Below are positions 1 through 6,718 of a DNA stretch of 6,857 nucleotides, one piece after another. Made by a program: the position numbers and the translations under genes. Source of the DNA: Verrucomicrobia bacterium UBA1727 (GTDB taxonomy: Bacteria > Verrucomicrobiota > Kiritimatiellia > RFP12 > UBA1067); assembly GCA_002315875.1 (NCBI GenBank), contig DCIL01000056.1, positions 10,130 through 16,986 of the forward strand, given 5' to 3'. The notes under the pieces were generated by a model. It was not told where the DNA came from. It saw only the letters and a list, made by a program, of their open reading frames with translations, and did no database searches. Position 1 is the first letter of the stretch. Each line of letters opens with the position of its first letter.

Positions 1-2
1 TC

Positions 3-1628
3 TCCTCGCACGCGATGATCGCGCTCTGGATCGGGTACGGACTCGTCTTCGCCGGTGCGCTCGTAATGAAGCTCATCGCGAAGAAGTTCAAGGTTTCCTC
101 CGGACTCGGTCTCAAGATTGCCATCGCCTTTGCCGCGGCGATGATAGCGGTCGCGGCGATCTTCCCGATCTACGATAACTACAACAACGAGCGTCTCGTC
201 TTTGAACTCGGCGGTGCTGAGCAGAACGGCCACACCTTCGGCTGGCAGTTTGGTGCGTATCAGCTCGAGGGTGCGGCGGCGATCAAGGAGCAGCTGGTGG
301 CGGACGAGGAACCGCTGCCCGATCCCGAATATCCGCCGCGAATGGAGGACTTTTCGATTTTCTTCGGCGGCACCGACCCGGGCCGTTTCGTGCCGACCTA
401 CATGATCTACTCGGCCGATTTCCGTCCCGATGTCTACCTCATCACCCAGAACGCGCTTGCGGATGATACCTACATGTCGGTCGAGCGCGACCTTTACGGT
501 GACGAGATCTGGATTCCTTCGAAGGAAGATTCGGCGGAGGCCTTCAACATCTATGTGGACGAGGTGCAGCGCGGTGTCCGTCAGGCGAACGGAGACCTCA
601 AGATCGAGAACGGTCGGGTTCAGGTCACCGGCGCGCTCGGCGTGATGGAGATCAACGGCATCCTCACCAAGATGATGCACGATCACGATCGTAAGCGTCA
701 TTCGTTCTTCGTCGAGGAGTCGTATGTGATTCCGTGGATGTATCCGTATCTCTCGCCGCACGGCCTCATCATGAAGATCAATGCCGATCCGAAGCCGTAC
801 GACGCTAAGCTTTCGGCGAAGGATATGGACTTCTGGGATTGGTACACTCGCCGGCTCATTGACGATCCGATGTACCGCCGCGATTTCGCGGGACAGAAGT
901 CGTTCTCCAAGCTTCGTGCCGCAATCGCCGGTCTCTACAACCGCCAAGGTCGTTACAACGAGGGCGGGCAGGCCTTCCGTGAGGCGGTTGCGCTTTATCC
1001 CGCCAGTCCCGAGGCGGTCTTCCGTTATGCCCAGGAGGTTCTCCTTCCGTTCCGTCGCTACGATGTGACGCTGGAACTGATGGACTATACCGACGCGATC
1101 GACCCGAACAACCGCCGTACGTCCGGACTTCGGAACTACGTGATGCGCGTCCGTTCGCTCAACGACGAGATCAATCGTCTCGAGCAGAAGCGCCGCGCCA
1201 AGAACTTCACCGATCAGGACGCTTTTAATCTCGCGCGTTGCTGGTTCGAGATGGGTCGCATTCATGAGGCGGCGCAGCTTCTTAGACCGCTCATCGATCG
1301 TCCCGTCGAGCCCTCGGTCATGCAGGCGATGAGCATGATCTTCCTTGAAGCGCAGGATTTCGCGTCCGCTGAAAAGGCGCTGAACATCTTCCTCAGGGCC
1401 GAACCGAATTCCGATGGCGGCTCCTGGGCATCGCTCGCGAAGCTGCAGTGGAAGAGCGGACGCAAGCAGGCCGCGCTCCAGAGCTTTTCGCAGGCGGTGC
1501 GGATCGATCCGCAGGGACTTCAGGCGCGGCTTCAGAAGGAGCAGGAGCTATATCAGGTTTATCAGCTCTGGTATCAGCGCCAGCAGCAGATGCAACAGAA
1601 TCGTCCCCAGCCGCCAAGGGCCTGGTAA
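3..1628 (+). CDS. DUF2723 / O-mannosyltransferase-like membrane protein with TPR tail (5' partial)
   Basis: The reading frame is open to the left edge (codons for S-S-H-A precede the ATG at 15), so this is probably the C-terminal part of a longer protein. Residues below are counted from the ATG at 15. Two hydrophobic segments (about 3-22 and 33-52) look like the last membrane helices. A soluble domain follows, with GGTDPGRFVPTYMIY near 118-132, RPDVYLITQNALADDTYM near 137-154, DLYGDEIWIP near 159-168 and ESYVIPWMYPYLSPHGLIMKI near 235-255. I recognise this pattern from the C-terminal half of DUF2723 proteins of PVC bacteria; the family is related to protein O-mannosyltransferases and uses lipid-linked sugars at the membrane. 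Residues about 295-500 form TPR-like helical pairs (for example GLYNRQGRYNEGGQAFREAV and WFEMGRIHEAAQLL), and the tail is rich in Gln and Pro. The catalytic N-terminal half lies outside the window, so substrate and activity cannot be judged. The stop is 8 bases before the exonuclease gene. Confidence 0.8.
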   Translation, partial: SSHAMIALWIGYGLVFAGALVMKLIAKKFKVSSGLGLKIAIAFAAAMIAVAAIFPIYDNYNNERLVFELGGAEQNGHTFGWQFGAYQLEGAAAIKEQLVADEEPLPDPEYPPRMEDFSIFFGGTDPGRFVPTYMIYSADFRPDVYLITQNALADDTYMSVERDLYGDEIWIPSKEDSAEAFNIYVDEVQRGVRQANGDLKIENGRVQVTGALGVMEINGILTKMMHDHDRKRHSFFVEESYVIPWMYPYLSPHGLIMKINADPKPYDAKLSAKDMDFWDWYTRRLIDDPMYRRDFAGQKSFSKLRAAIAGLYNRQGRYNEGGQAFREAVALYPASPEAVFRYAQEVLLPFRRYDVTLELMDYTDAIDPNNRRTSGLRNYVMRVRSLNDEINRLEQKRRAKNFTDQDAFNLARCWFEMGRIHEAAQLLRPLIDRPVEPSVMQAMSMIFLEAQDFASAEKALNIFLRAEPNSDGGSWASLAKLQWKSGRKQAALQSFSQAVRIDPQGLQARLQKEQELYQVYQLWYQRQQQMQQNRPQPPRAW

Positions 1629-1636
1629 TTTGAATT

Positions 1637-2428
1637 ATGAACTTTCCGATAACGCTTAAGCGTCCGCTGGTCATCTTCGACCTTGAAACCACCGGTGTTG
1701 CAGCCCGCAAGGATCGCATTGTCGAAATTGCCGCGGCGAAGGTGAATGTCGACGGCTCGGAGGAGTCGAAGTGCTGGCTTCTCAATCCGACCATCCACAT
1801 TCCCGAAGAGACGACCGCGATTCACGGCATTGCCGATGAGGATGTGGCGGCGTGTCCCACGTTTGCGGAGAGGGCACTGGAGATTGCCGCGTTCTTCGAG
1901 GGTTGCGACATCGGCGGCTTTAATTCCGACCGCTTCGACATTCCGTGTCTTGAAGAGGAGTTCCTTCGCGTCGGCATCAATTTCAACTCCGCTCAACGGC
2001 GCCGCATCGATGTCCAGCGCATCTATCATCGTATGGAGCCGCGCGACCTTTCTGCCGCGGTGCGCTTTTATCTCGGACGCAACCACGACGGTGCGCACGG
2101 GGCCGAGGCAGACACTACGGCTACGCTCGAAGTGCTCAAGGCGCAGCTCGGGAAATATGAGGCATTGCCCAGAGACATCGACGCGCTCGACGAATATCTC
2201 GTTCCCCGTGATCCGCTCAATGCCGACCGCAACGGATTTTTCCGCTGGAAGGACGGCGAGTGGACGGTAAACTTCGGCAAGAAGCGCGGTGAGGGATTGA
2301 AGAAGATGATGATTCAAGAGCCCAATTTCTTCAAGTGGATGCTCAAGGGCGATTTCGATGCCGATGCGAGGATGATCGCGCAGGATGCGCTTGAAGGACG
2401 GCTCCCGCCGCCTCCGAAACTGGACTAA
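1637..2428 (+). CDS. DEDDh 3'-5' exonuclease, DnaQ/RNase T type, with DUF3820-like C-terminus
   Basis: This 263-residue protein has a complete set of DEDDh exonuclease residues. ExoI is FDLETTG with D15 and E17, ExoII is NSDRFD with D101, and ExoIII is HGAEADT with H154 and D159. The family removes 3'-terminal nucleotides from DNA or RNA using two metal ions; proofreading subunits of DNA polymerase III are the best-known members. Residues about 200-250 (FFRW, VNFGKKRGEGLKKM, then EPNFFKWMLKGDF) resemble the short DUF3820-type segment with the pattern NFGKhKG...P.Y..W. That segment is often found at the end of stand-alone epsilon-like exonucleases, especially in Bacteroidetes and PVC bacteria. 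The ATG at 1637 is favoured because an in-frame TGA lies at 1631-1633 and the first motif starts only 14 residues in. No clear Shine-Dalgarno sequence precedes it. A role as replicative proofreader, repair nuclease or RNase cannot be separated from sequence alone, so no dnaQ symbol is given. Confidence 0.88.
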   Translation: MNFPITLKRPLVIFDLETTGVAARKDRIVEIAAAKVNVDGSEESKCWLLNPTIHIPEETTAIHGIADEDVAACPTFAERALEIAAFFEGCDIGGFNSDRFDIPCLEEEFLRVGINFNSAQRRRIDVQRIYHRMEPRDLSAAVRFYLGRNHDGAHGAEADTTATLEVLKAQLGKYEALPRDIDALDEYLVPRDPLNADRNGFFRWKDGEWTVNFGKKRGEGLKKMMIQEPNFFKWMLKGDFDADARMIAQDALEGRLPPPPKLD

Positions 2429-2434
2429 GGTGAA

Positions 2435-4459
2435 ATGAACGAAAGCGCGTTCTTTCAGGATCTCGCAGTACTGACGGTCATCGCCGGACTTGCCGCGCTC
2501 CTGTTCTCGCGCCTGGGCTGGCCGAAGGTCCTCGGTTACATCGCGGCCGGAATCCTGATGAGTCCGCACACCTGGGGCGGAAGCTTCCTCGTCCATCCTA
2601 TGTCCACTCAGGTCACTGGACAGCTCGGAGTCGTCTTCCTGATGTTCGGAATGGGACTTTCCCTCTCCGTCAAGGAGATGAAGTCCATCCGTTCCGTCTC
2701 GCTGCCTTGTGCGATAATCGATGTCGGGGTGATGATCTGGCTCGGCTACACGCTCGGAGTGAAGGTGTTCGGATGGTCCCAGGCACAGTCGCTCTTTCTC
2801 GGCGTGGCGATTTGCGATTCGGCGACGACCTTTCTCGCCAAAGTGTTTGAAGAGCTCAAATGGCAGGATCGTCCGTTCGTAAAATACGTGCTCGGCACTT
2901 CGGTCTGTGAGGACATCATCTGCGTCGGTGCCATTGCGGTCGCGACCGGGGTCGCGCGTGGCGGCGGCATGAGCGCGCTCGCGTTCTCGGTTTCCATCGG
3001 ATGGCTTGCGGTCTTCTTCATGACCGTGCTCGTGCTCGGTTTCGTGGTTCTGCCGCGGCTTTTGAAGTCGGCGGAGCGGATCGGTGACTCGGAGTCGCTG
3101 ACGATGACTATTCTCGGAGCGCTTTTCCTCGTCTCCTTCATCGCCTACAAATTCGACTTTTCGCTTGCGCTCGGGGCATTCCTCGTCGGCATCATCGGGT
3201 CTCAGAGCGATGTGCGCGGACGACTCGCCAAGCTGATGGATCCGCTCAAGACGATGTTTGCCGCGGTGTTCTTCGTTTCGATCGGTCTTCTCGTCAATCC
3301 CGATGCGATCTGGGCGGCCTTGCCGAAGTGTCTTCTGGTCACGATGGTCGTGATTGTCGGCAAGCTCGTCAACAACTTCATCGGCTCGATCATCGCCGGA
3401 CAGGACATCCGCACCGCGGTTCAGTCCGCCTTCGCCCTCGCTCAGATCGGCGAGTTCGCCTTCATGGTCGCGGTGCTTTACTCCAACATCGTTGGCAATA
3501 GCACCAACGAGATGTTCCAGATCGCCATCGGCGCCTCGCTACTGACTACCATCGCCAATCCATTCCTGATCCGCGTGTCCGGTCCCGCAGCGGACCTGGC
3601 GGACCGTTTGCTGCCGGATCGTGTCAGGTCTGCGCTTTCCACTTATCATTGCTGGCTTGAGAAGATCAAGTCCAGCGAAGGCAATCCCGCCTTCATGATT
3701 CTCAAGGCGACGGTCATTCGTCTCGCCGTCTACGCGGTGCTGGTGCTTTCGTTGTCCATCATCTGCAACTTATTGCCGAAAATCGATTTCACTCGGTTTT
3801 CTCCGCATGTCGAGCAATATGACCGCATCATCTTCTTCGTGCTCGGGAATATCTTTTCTGTCGGACTGCTTCCGCTCGTACTGCCCGCGGCTCGCGCAGT
3901 CGGTGACGAGGTGGCGATTCTGATCGTCGGGGACGGTGCCGCCCATTGGCAACTCGCCATCAAGCAATCTGTTCGCTTCTTCGTCTTTGCCGCGATCCTG
4001 GCGTTCTTCGGACTCGAGTTGATAATGATCGACATCTCGCTCATGCCGCACGGTGGCATTTCGGCGGCGAGCGTATTCGTCGTAGTGGCCGTGTCCGTAC
4101 TTGTCGGATGGAAGTTCTTCCGCAAGGCCGGGCGCCGCGCCACCCAGCGGTTCAATGAGGCGCTCAGTGCCGAGGAGCGGCGCGACGGTATCATTGCCAC
4201 CACTACGATTACGATGCCGGAAGGAATGATCCATCGTTTCACGCTTGATGCCTCGTCGCCTGCCATCGGCGCCACCGTGGTCACGCTTGCGATCCGATCC
4301 AAGACGGGGGCCTCGATCGTGTCCGTCTATCGCGACGGTGTTATCACTCGGAATATCGGTCCCGACTGGGAGTTCGCCGTCGGTGATACGCTCGTGGCCA
4401 TCGGAGATCCGCACCAGATGGTTGCGCTCAAGGACTTGCTGGGAGTGACGAGGCAATGA
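2435..4459 (+). CDS. CPA2-family cation:proton antiporter (KefB/C-like) with C-terminal TrkA_C domain
   Basis: This 674-residue inner-membrane protein should exchange monovalent cations for protons. Residues about 5-380 form the Na+/H+ exchanger domain: LGWPKVLGYIAAGILMSPH (27-45), QLGVVFLMFGMGLSLS (63-78), the acidic pair E159-D160 in a helix, GAFLVGIIGS (247-256), VFFVSIGLLV (278-287), K310 in a late helix, and ALAQIGEFAF (334-343). These match the CPA2 pattern, including the ion-binding Asp and the lysine seen in NapA-type proteins. Four further hydrophobic stretches follow (about 423-447, 463-489, 511-533, 541-562). A soluble TrkA_C/RCK_C domain then spans about 595-672 (IGATVVTLAI, TGASIVSVYRDG, VGDTLVAIGDP). 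The NAD-binding RCK_N domain of classic KefB/C is not present. The ATG at 2435 follows AAGG (2427-2430), which overlaps the upstream stop codon. The 3' end overlaps murJ by ATGA, suggesting coupled translation. K+ versus Na+ selectivity is not decidable here. Confidence 0.88.
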   Translation: MNESAFFQDLAVLTVIAGLAALLFSRLGWPKVLGYIAAGILMSPHTWGGSFLVHPMSTQVTGQLGVVFLMFGMGLSLSVKEMKSIRSVSLPCAIIDVGVMIWLGYTLGVKVFGWSQAQSLFLGVAICDSATTFLAKVFEELKWQDRPFVKYVLGTSVCEDIICVGAIAVATGVARGGGMSALAFSVSIGWLAVFFMTVLVLGFVVLPRLLKSAERIGDSESLTMTILGALFLVSFIAYKFDFSLALGAFLVGIIGSQSDVRGRLAKLMDPLKTMFAAVFFVSIGLLVNPDAIWAALPKCLLVTMVVIVGKLVNNFIGSIIAGQDIRTAVQSAFALAQIGEFAFMVAVLYSNIVGNSTNEMFQIAIGASLLTTIANPFLIRVSGPAADLADRLLPDRVRSALSTYHCWLEKIKSSEGNPAFMILKATVIRLAVYAVLVLSLSIICNLLPKIDFTRFSPHVEQYDRIIFFVLGNIFSVGLLPLVLPAARAVGDEVAILIVGDGAAHWQLAIKQSVRFFVFAAILAFFGLELIMIDISLMPHGGISAASVFVVVAVSVLVGWKFFRKAGRRATQRFNEALSAEERRDGIIATTTITMPEGMIHRFTLDASSPAIGATVVTLAIRSKTGASIVSVYRDGVITRNIGPDWEFAVGDTLVAIGDPHQMVALKDLLGVTRQ

Positions 4460-5775
4460 GCACTCTGAGGCATGTCTTCACGGTCGGCGGACTCACCGCC
4501 TTCTCGCGTGTTCTCGGATTCGTCCGCGAGATGCTGCAATCCCGACTGATCGGCGCCGGCGTCGAGCAAAGCGCCTTTACGCTCGCTTTCGCAATCCCGA
4601 ACATGGCGCGCAAGCTCTTCGGTGAGGGTGCGCTCACCGCGGCGTTCGTTCCGCTCTTCAAGGGCGAGGTGGAGCGCGGCGAGATCGAGGAGGCGAAGAA
4701 ACTTGCGCGCGCGGTGATGACGATGACGATGCTCATCCTCGGCGCGGTGGTGACGCTTGCGGTGATTGCGCTTTCGGTGTTTCTCAACTTCGACCTTTCA
4801 CCGCGCGCGGCGCTTACCCTGAAGCTCGTGCGCATCCTCTTTCCGTACATGATCTTCATCTGCGGAGCGGCCTTCGGAATGGGAGTCCTCAATTCGCTCG
4901 GACGCTTTGTCGAAGGTGCGTTTATGCCGGCCTTCCTCAATATCGTCTGGATCGCCGCGTTGGGAACGCTTTTCTTCCTGCCCGGACTTTCGGTGGAAAC
5001 GCGCATCACCGTGGTCTGCTGGGCGATCCTCATCGGCGGACTTTCCCAAATGGCGTTTCTCTTTCGCTGCATGGCGAAAAGGGGATATTCGCCGCGGCTC
5101 GGTTTCAGCGGACTGTTGTCCGAGAAGGCCAGTCTCGTCTGGAAGAACACCGCCATCGCCGCGACCGGTGCCGGAGCGGTGCAGATCAACTACATGCTCG
5201 ATCAGGTTTTGGGACAGTGCGCCGCGCCCTGGGCTGCCGGTGTGATCGGCTATGCGGAGCGGCTCATGGATCTTCCCCTCGGCGTAGTCGGAGTTGCCTT
5301 CGGCACGGTGCTGTTGCCGACGTTTTCGGGACACTTCGCGCGCGGCGATCGCGCGGCGGCCAAGCGCGCGCTTTGGTCATCGGTAAAGCAGATGTCGATC
5401 GTGATGGTTCCGGCGACGATCGTGACGTTCTTCTTTGCTCCGCTCATCGTCCGTATCGTCTATCAAGGCGGCGCTTTTGACGAAGTCGCGACCGTGCGCG
5501 TCGCGCGGGCGCTGTCCATCTACGGACTCGGACTTTGCTTCTTCGCCTTTCAGAAGTGCCTGGTGCCGTTCTTCCAGGCGCAGGGCGATATGAAGACCCC
5601 GCTTCGCGTCACGCTGGTTACCGTCATTCTCAATGCCACGCTGAACGTGCTCGCGGTTCTGCTTCTTCCGCAGGAGTTCCGTCACGTCGGCCTCGCCGCG
5701 TCCACCTCGTTCTGTGCCCTCATCGGCTGCATTCTCCTGTATCGTCGCGTCGCTTTGAAGGAGAAGGCGAAATGA
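4456..5775 (+). CDS. murJ: Lipid II flippase MurJ (MviN), short 12-helix form
   Basis: MurJ moves lipid-linked peptidoglycan precursor (lipid II) across the cytoplasmic membrane. The N-terminus is diagnostic: LTAFSRVLGFVREML (13-27), AFAIPNMARKLFGEGALTAAFVP (the block at 44-66), later YAERLMDLPLGVVGVAFGT (266-284) and FFQAQGDMKTPLRV (372-385). It aligns without gaps to the remembered E. coli protein at the start, so the cavity arginines R18, R24 and R52 are present, and R269 matches E. coli R270. Two acidic positions are exchanged conservatively (E25, E268), but the position of E. coli D39 is a serine (S39). The protein has 439 residues, against about 510 in E. coli. It ends right after the twelfth hydrophobic helix (about 411-430) with RRVALKEKAK, so helices 13-14, which form the hydrophobic groove in solved structures, are absent. 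The start overlaps the antiporter stop as ATGA and the end overlaps nagA in the same way. Identification is firm; the effect of the changes is inference. Confidence 0.95.
   Translation: MSTLRHVFTVGGLTAFSRVLGFVREMLQSRLIGAGVEQSAFTLAFAIPNMARKLFGEGALTAAFVPLFKGEVERGEIEEAKKLARAVMTMTMLILGAVVTLAVIALSVFLNFDLSPRAALTLKLVRILFPYMIFICGAAFGMGVLNSLGRFVEGAFMPAFLNIVWIAALGTLFFLPGLSVETRITVVCWAILIGGLSQMAFLFRCMAKRGYSPRLGFSGLLSEKASLVWKNTAIAATGAGAVQINYMLDQVLGQCAAPWAAGVIGYAERLMDLPLGVVGVAFGTVLLPTFSGHFARGDRAAAKRALWSSVKQMSIVMVPATIVTFFFAPLIVRIVYQGGAFDEVATVRVARALSIYGLGLCFFAFQKCLVPFFQAQGDMKTPLRVTLVTVILNATLNVLAVLLLPQEFRHVGLAASTSFCALIGCILLYRRVALKEKAK
5758..5763 (+). promoter_or_regulatory. Shine-Dalgarno sequence of nagA
   Basis: AAGGAG lies inside the last codons of murJ, eight bases before the ATG at 5772. 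It is the best ribosome-binding match next to any start in this window. It supports the short 313-residue start of nagA over the upstream in-frame ATG at 5535. Confidence 0.75.
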
Positions 5776-6713
5776 AGACCGGTTGGATCGATTTGCAGGT
5801 CAATGGTTATGCGGGTGTCGATTTCAATGCCCGCGGACTCACTGTCGAGCAGGTGAAGGACGTCACCGAGCGGCTTGAGGCGGACGGTACCGTCGGATAT
5901 TTGCCCACGCTCGTTACGGGCGATCCTGAAATGCTGATCGGCACGATCCGCACGGTCGTGGAAGCGAGGCGCCGATATGCGGTCTGCGAGCGGAACATTC
6001 TCGGATTCTTTCTCGAAGGACCGTTCATTTCTGATCATCCCGGTGCGGTGGGGACGCATCCGGTGGAGTGGGTGCATGCTCCTGACCTGGCGCTTTTCAA
6101 TCGTTTCCAGGATGCCGCGGAAGGGTTGATTCGGATGGTCAACGTGGCGGCGGAGATTCCCGGAATGCCGGATTTCGTCAAGGCGCTCACCGCGTCCGGC
6201 GTGACCGTTTCGCTCGGACATCAGCTTGCGAAGAGTCCGGCGGACATCGAGCCGTGCCTTGCAGCGGGTGCGAGTGCGTTCACCCATCTCGGAAACGGCA
6301 TTCCGAACGAGGTTAACCGTCACGACAACATCGTCTACACTGCGTTGGTTGAAGACCGCGCGAGTGTGATGTTCATTCCGGACGGACATCATCTTCCTGA
6401 TACGATGCTCAAGCTTTACACGCGTGCAGTGCCCCTAAAACGCCTGATTGCCGTATCCGATTCGCAGTATCCTGCCGGCATGCCGCCTGGCGAATACGAG
6501 GTCTGCGGTGCCCATGCGCGGCTGGAACCGAACGGACTGCTTTGGAATCCGTCCCGCAATTGTCTGGTCGGCGCGACTACACCGCTTGCGAAGTGCATGC
6601 AGATCCTTTCCGAGCGCATCGGCCTCACTCCCGACGAATGCCGCGCCATCGGCCACGACAATCCGCTTGCCGTTTGTCATTCAATTAGGTATAATTCATC
6701 TCAGTTGAGGTAA
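5772..6713 (+). CDS. nagA: N-acetylglucosamine-6-phosphate deacetylase, compact form
   Basis: NagA hydrolyses N-acetylglucosamine-6-phosphate to glucosamine-6-phosphate and acetate in the cytoplasm, a step in amino-sugar catabolism and peptidoglycan recycling. This 313-residue protein keeps the amidohydrolase core: WIDLQVNGYAGVDFN (5-19, with Q9 and N11 where other amidohydrolases have HxH), LEGPF with metal ligand E82, SLGHQ with H150, THLGNG with H172, NRHDN (182-186), IPDGHHLP with H206 or H207 for substrate, and VSDS with catalytic D230. It lacks the roughly 45-50 N-terminal and the C-terminal residues that build the beta-sandwich of E. coli-type enzymes (about 380 residues); similar short NagAs occur in planctomycete and verrucomicrobial relatives. 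The ATG at 5772 is chosen because it follows a strong AAGGAG eight bases upstream, overlaps the murJ stop as ATGA, and lies just before the first conserved block. The frame is open further upstream to an ATG at 5535, but that extension is Arg/Ser-rich and lies inside murJ. The last residues (RYNSSQLR) look unconserved. Confidence 0.9.
   Translation: MKTGWIDLQVNGYAGVDFNARGLTVEQVKDVTERLEADGTVGYLPTLVTGDPEMLIGTIRTVVEARRRYAVCERNILGFFLEGPFISDHPGAVGTHPVEWVHAPDLALFNRFQDAAEGLIRMVNVAAEIPGMPDFVKALTASGVTVSLGHQLAKSPADIEPCLAAGASAFTHLGNGIPNEVNRHDNIVYTALVEDRASVMFIPDGHHLPDTMLKLYTRAVPLKRLIAVSDSQYPAGMPPGEYEVCGAHARLEPNGLLWNPSRNCLVGATTPLAKCMQILSERIGLTPDECRAIGHDNPLAVCHSIRYNSSQLR
6667..6695 (+). promoter_or_regulatory. 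Candidate sigma-70-type promoter within the 3' end of nagA
   Basis: TTGCCG (6667-6672, 4 of 6 to TTGACA) and a perfect TATAAT (6690-6695) are separated by exactly 17 bases. They lie in a short AT-rich island within otherwise GC-rich DNA. Transcription would start near 6701-6703, about ten bases before the nagA stop, and run into the hairpin at 6719-6785. No extended -10 TGn is present. It could drive a gene beyond the right edge or a small RNA, or be a chance match. Confidence 0.4.
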
Positions 6714-6718
6714 TTGCA

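Noticed and set aside
1629..1636. Intergenic gap before the exonuclease as a promoter or terminator site.
   Set aside because: Eight bases are too short, and no hairpin or promoter motif was seen there.
1574..2596. Long open frame on the - strand (340 codons) opposite the exonuclease gene.
   Set aside because: It lies antisense to a gene with a full DEDDh motif set, has no recognisable domain, and is expected from GC-rich codon use on the other strand.
3770..5189. Open frames on the - strand opposite the antiporter and murJ (228 and 253 codons).
   Set aside because: They show biased, low-complexity composition typical of antisense shadows, have no motifs, and overlap two firmly identified membrane proteins.
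5535..5771. In-frame N-terminal extension of nagA from the ATG at 5535 (would give 392 residues).
   Set aside because: The added stretch is an Arg/Ser-rich out-of-frame reading of murJ with no NagA similarity. The ATG at 5772 has a strong AAGGAG and a 4-base overlap with the murJ stop.
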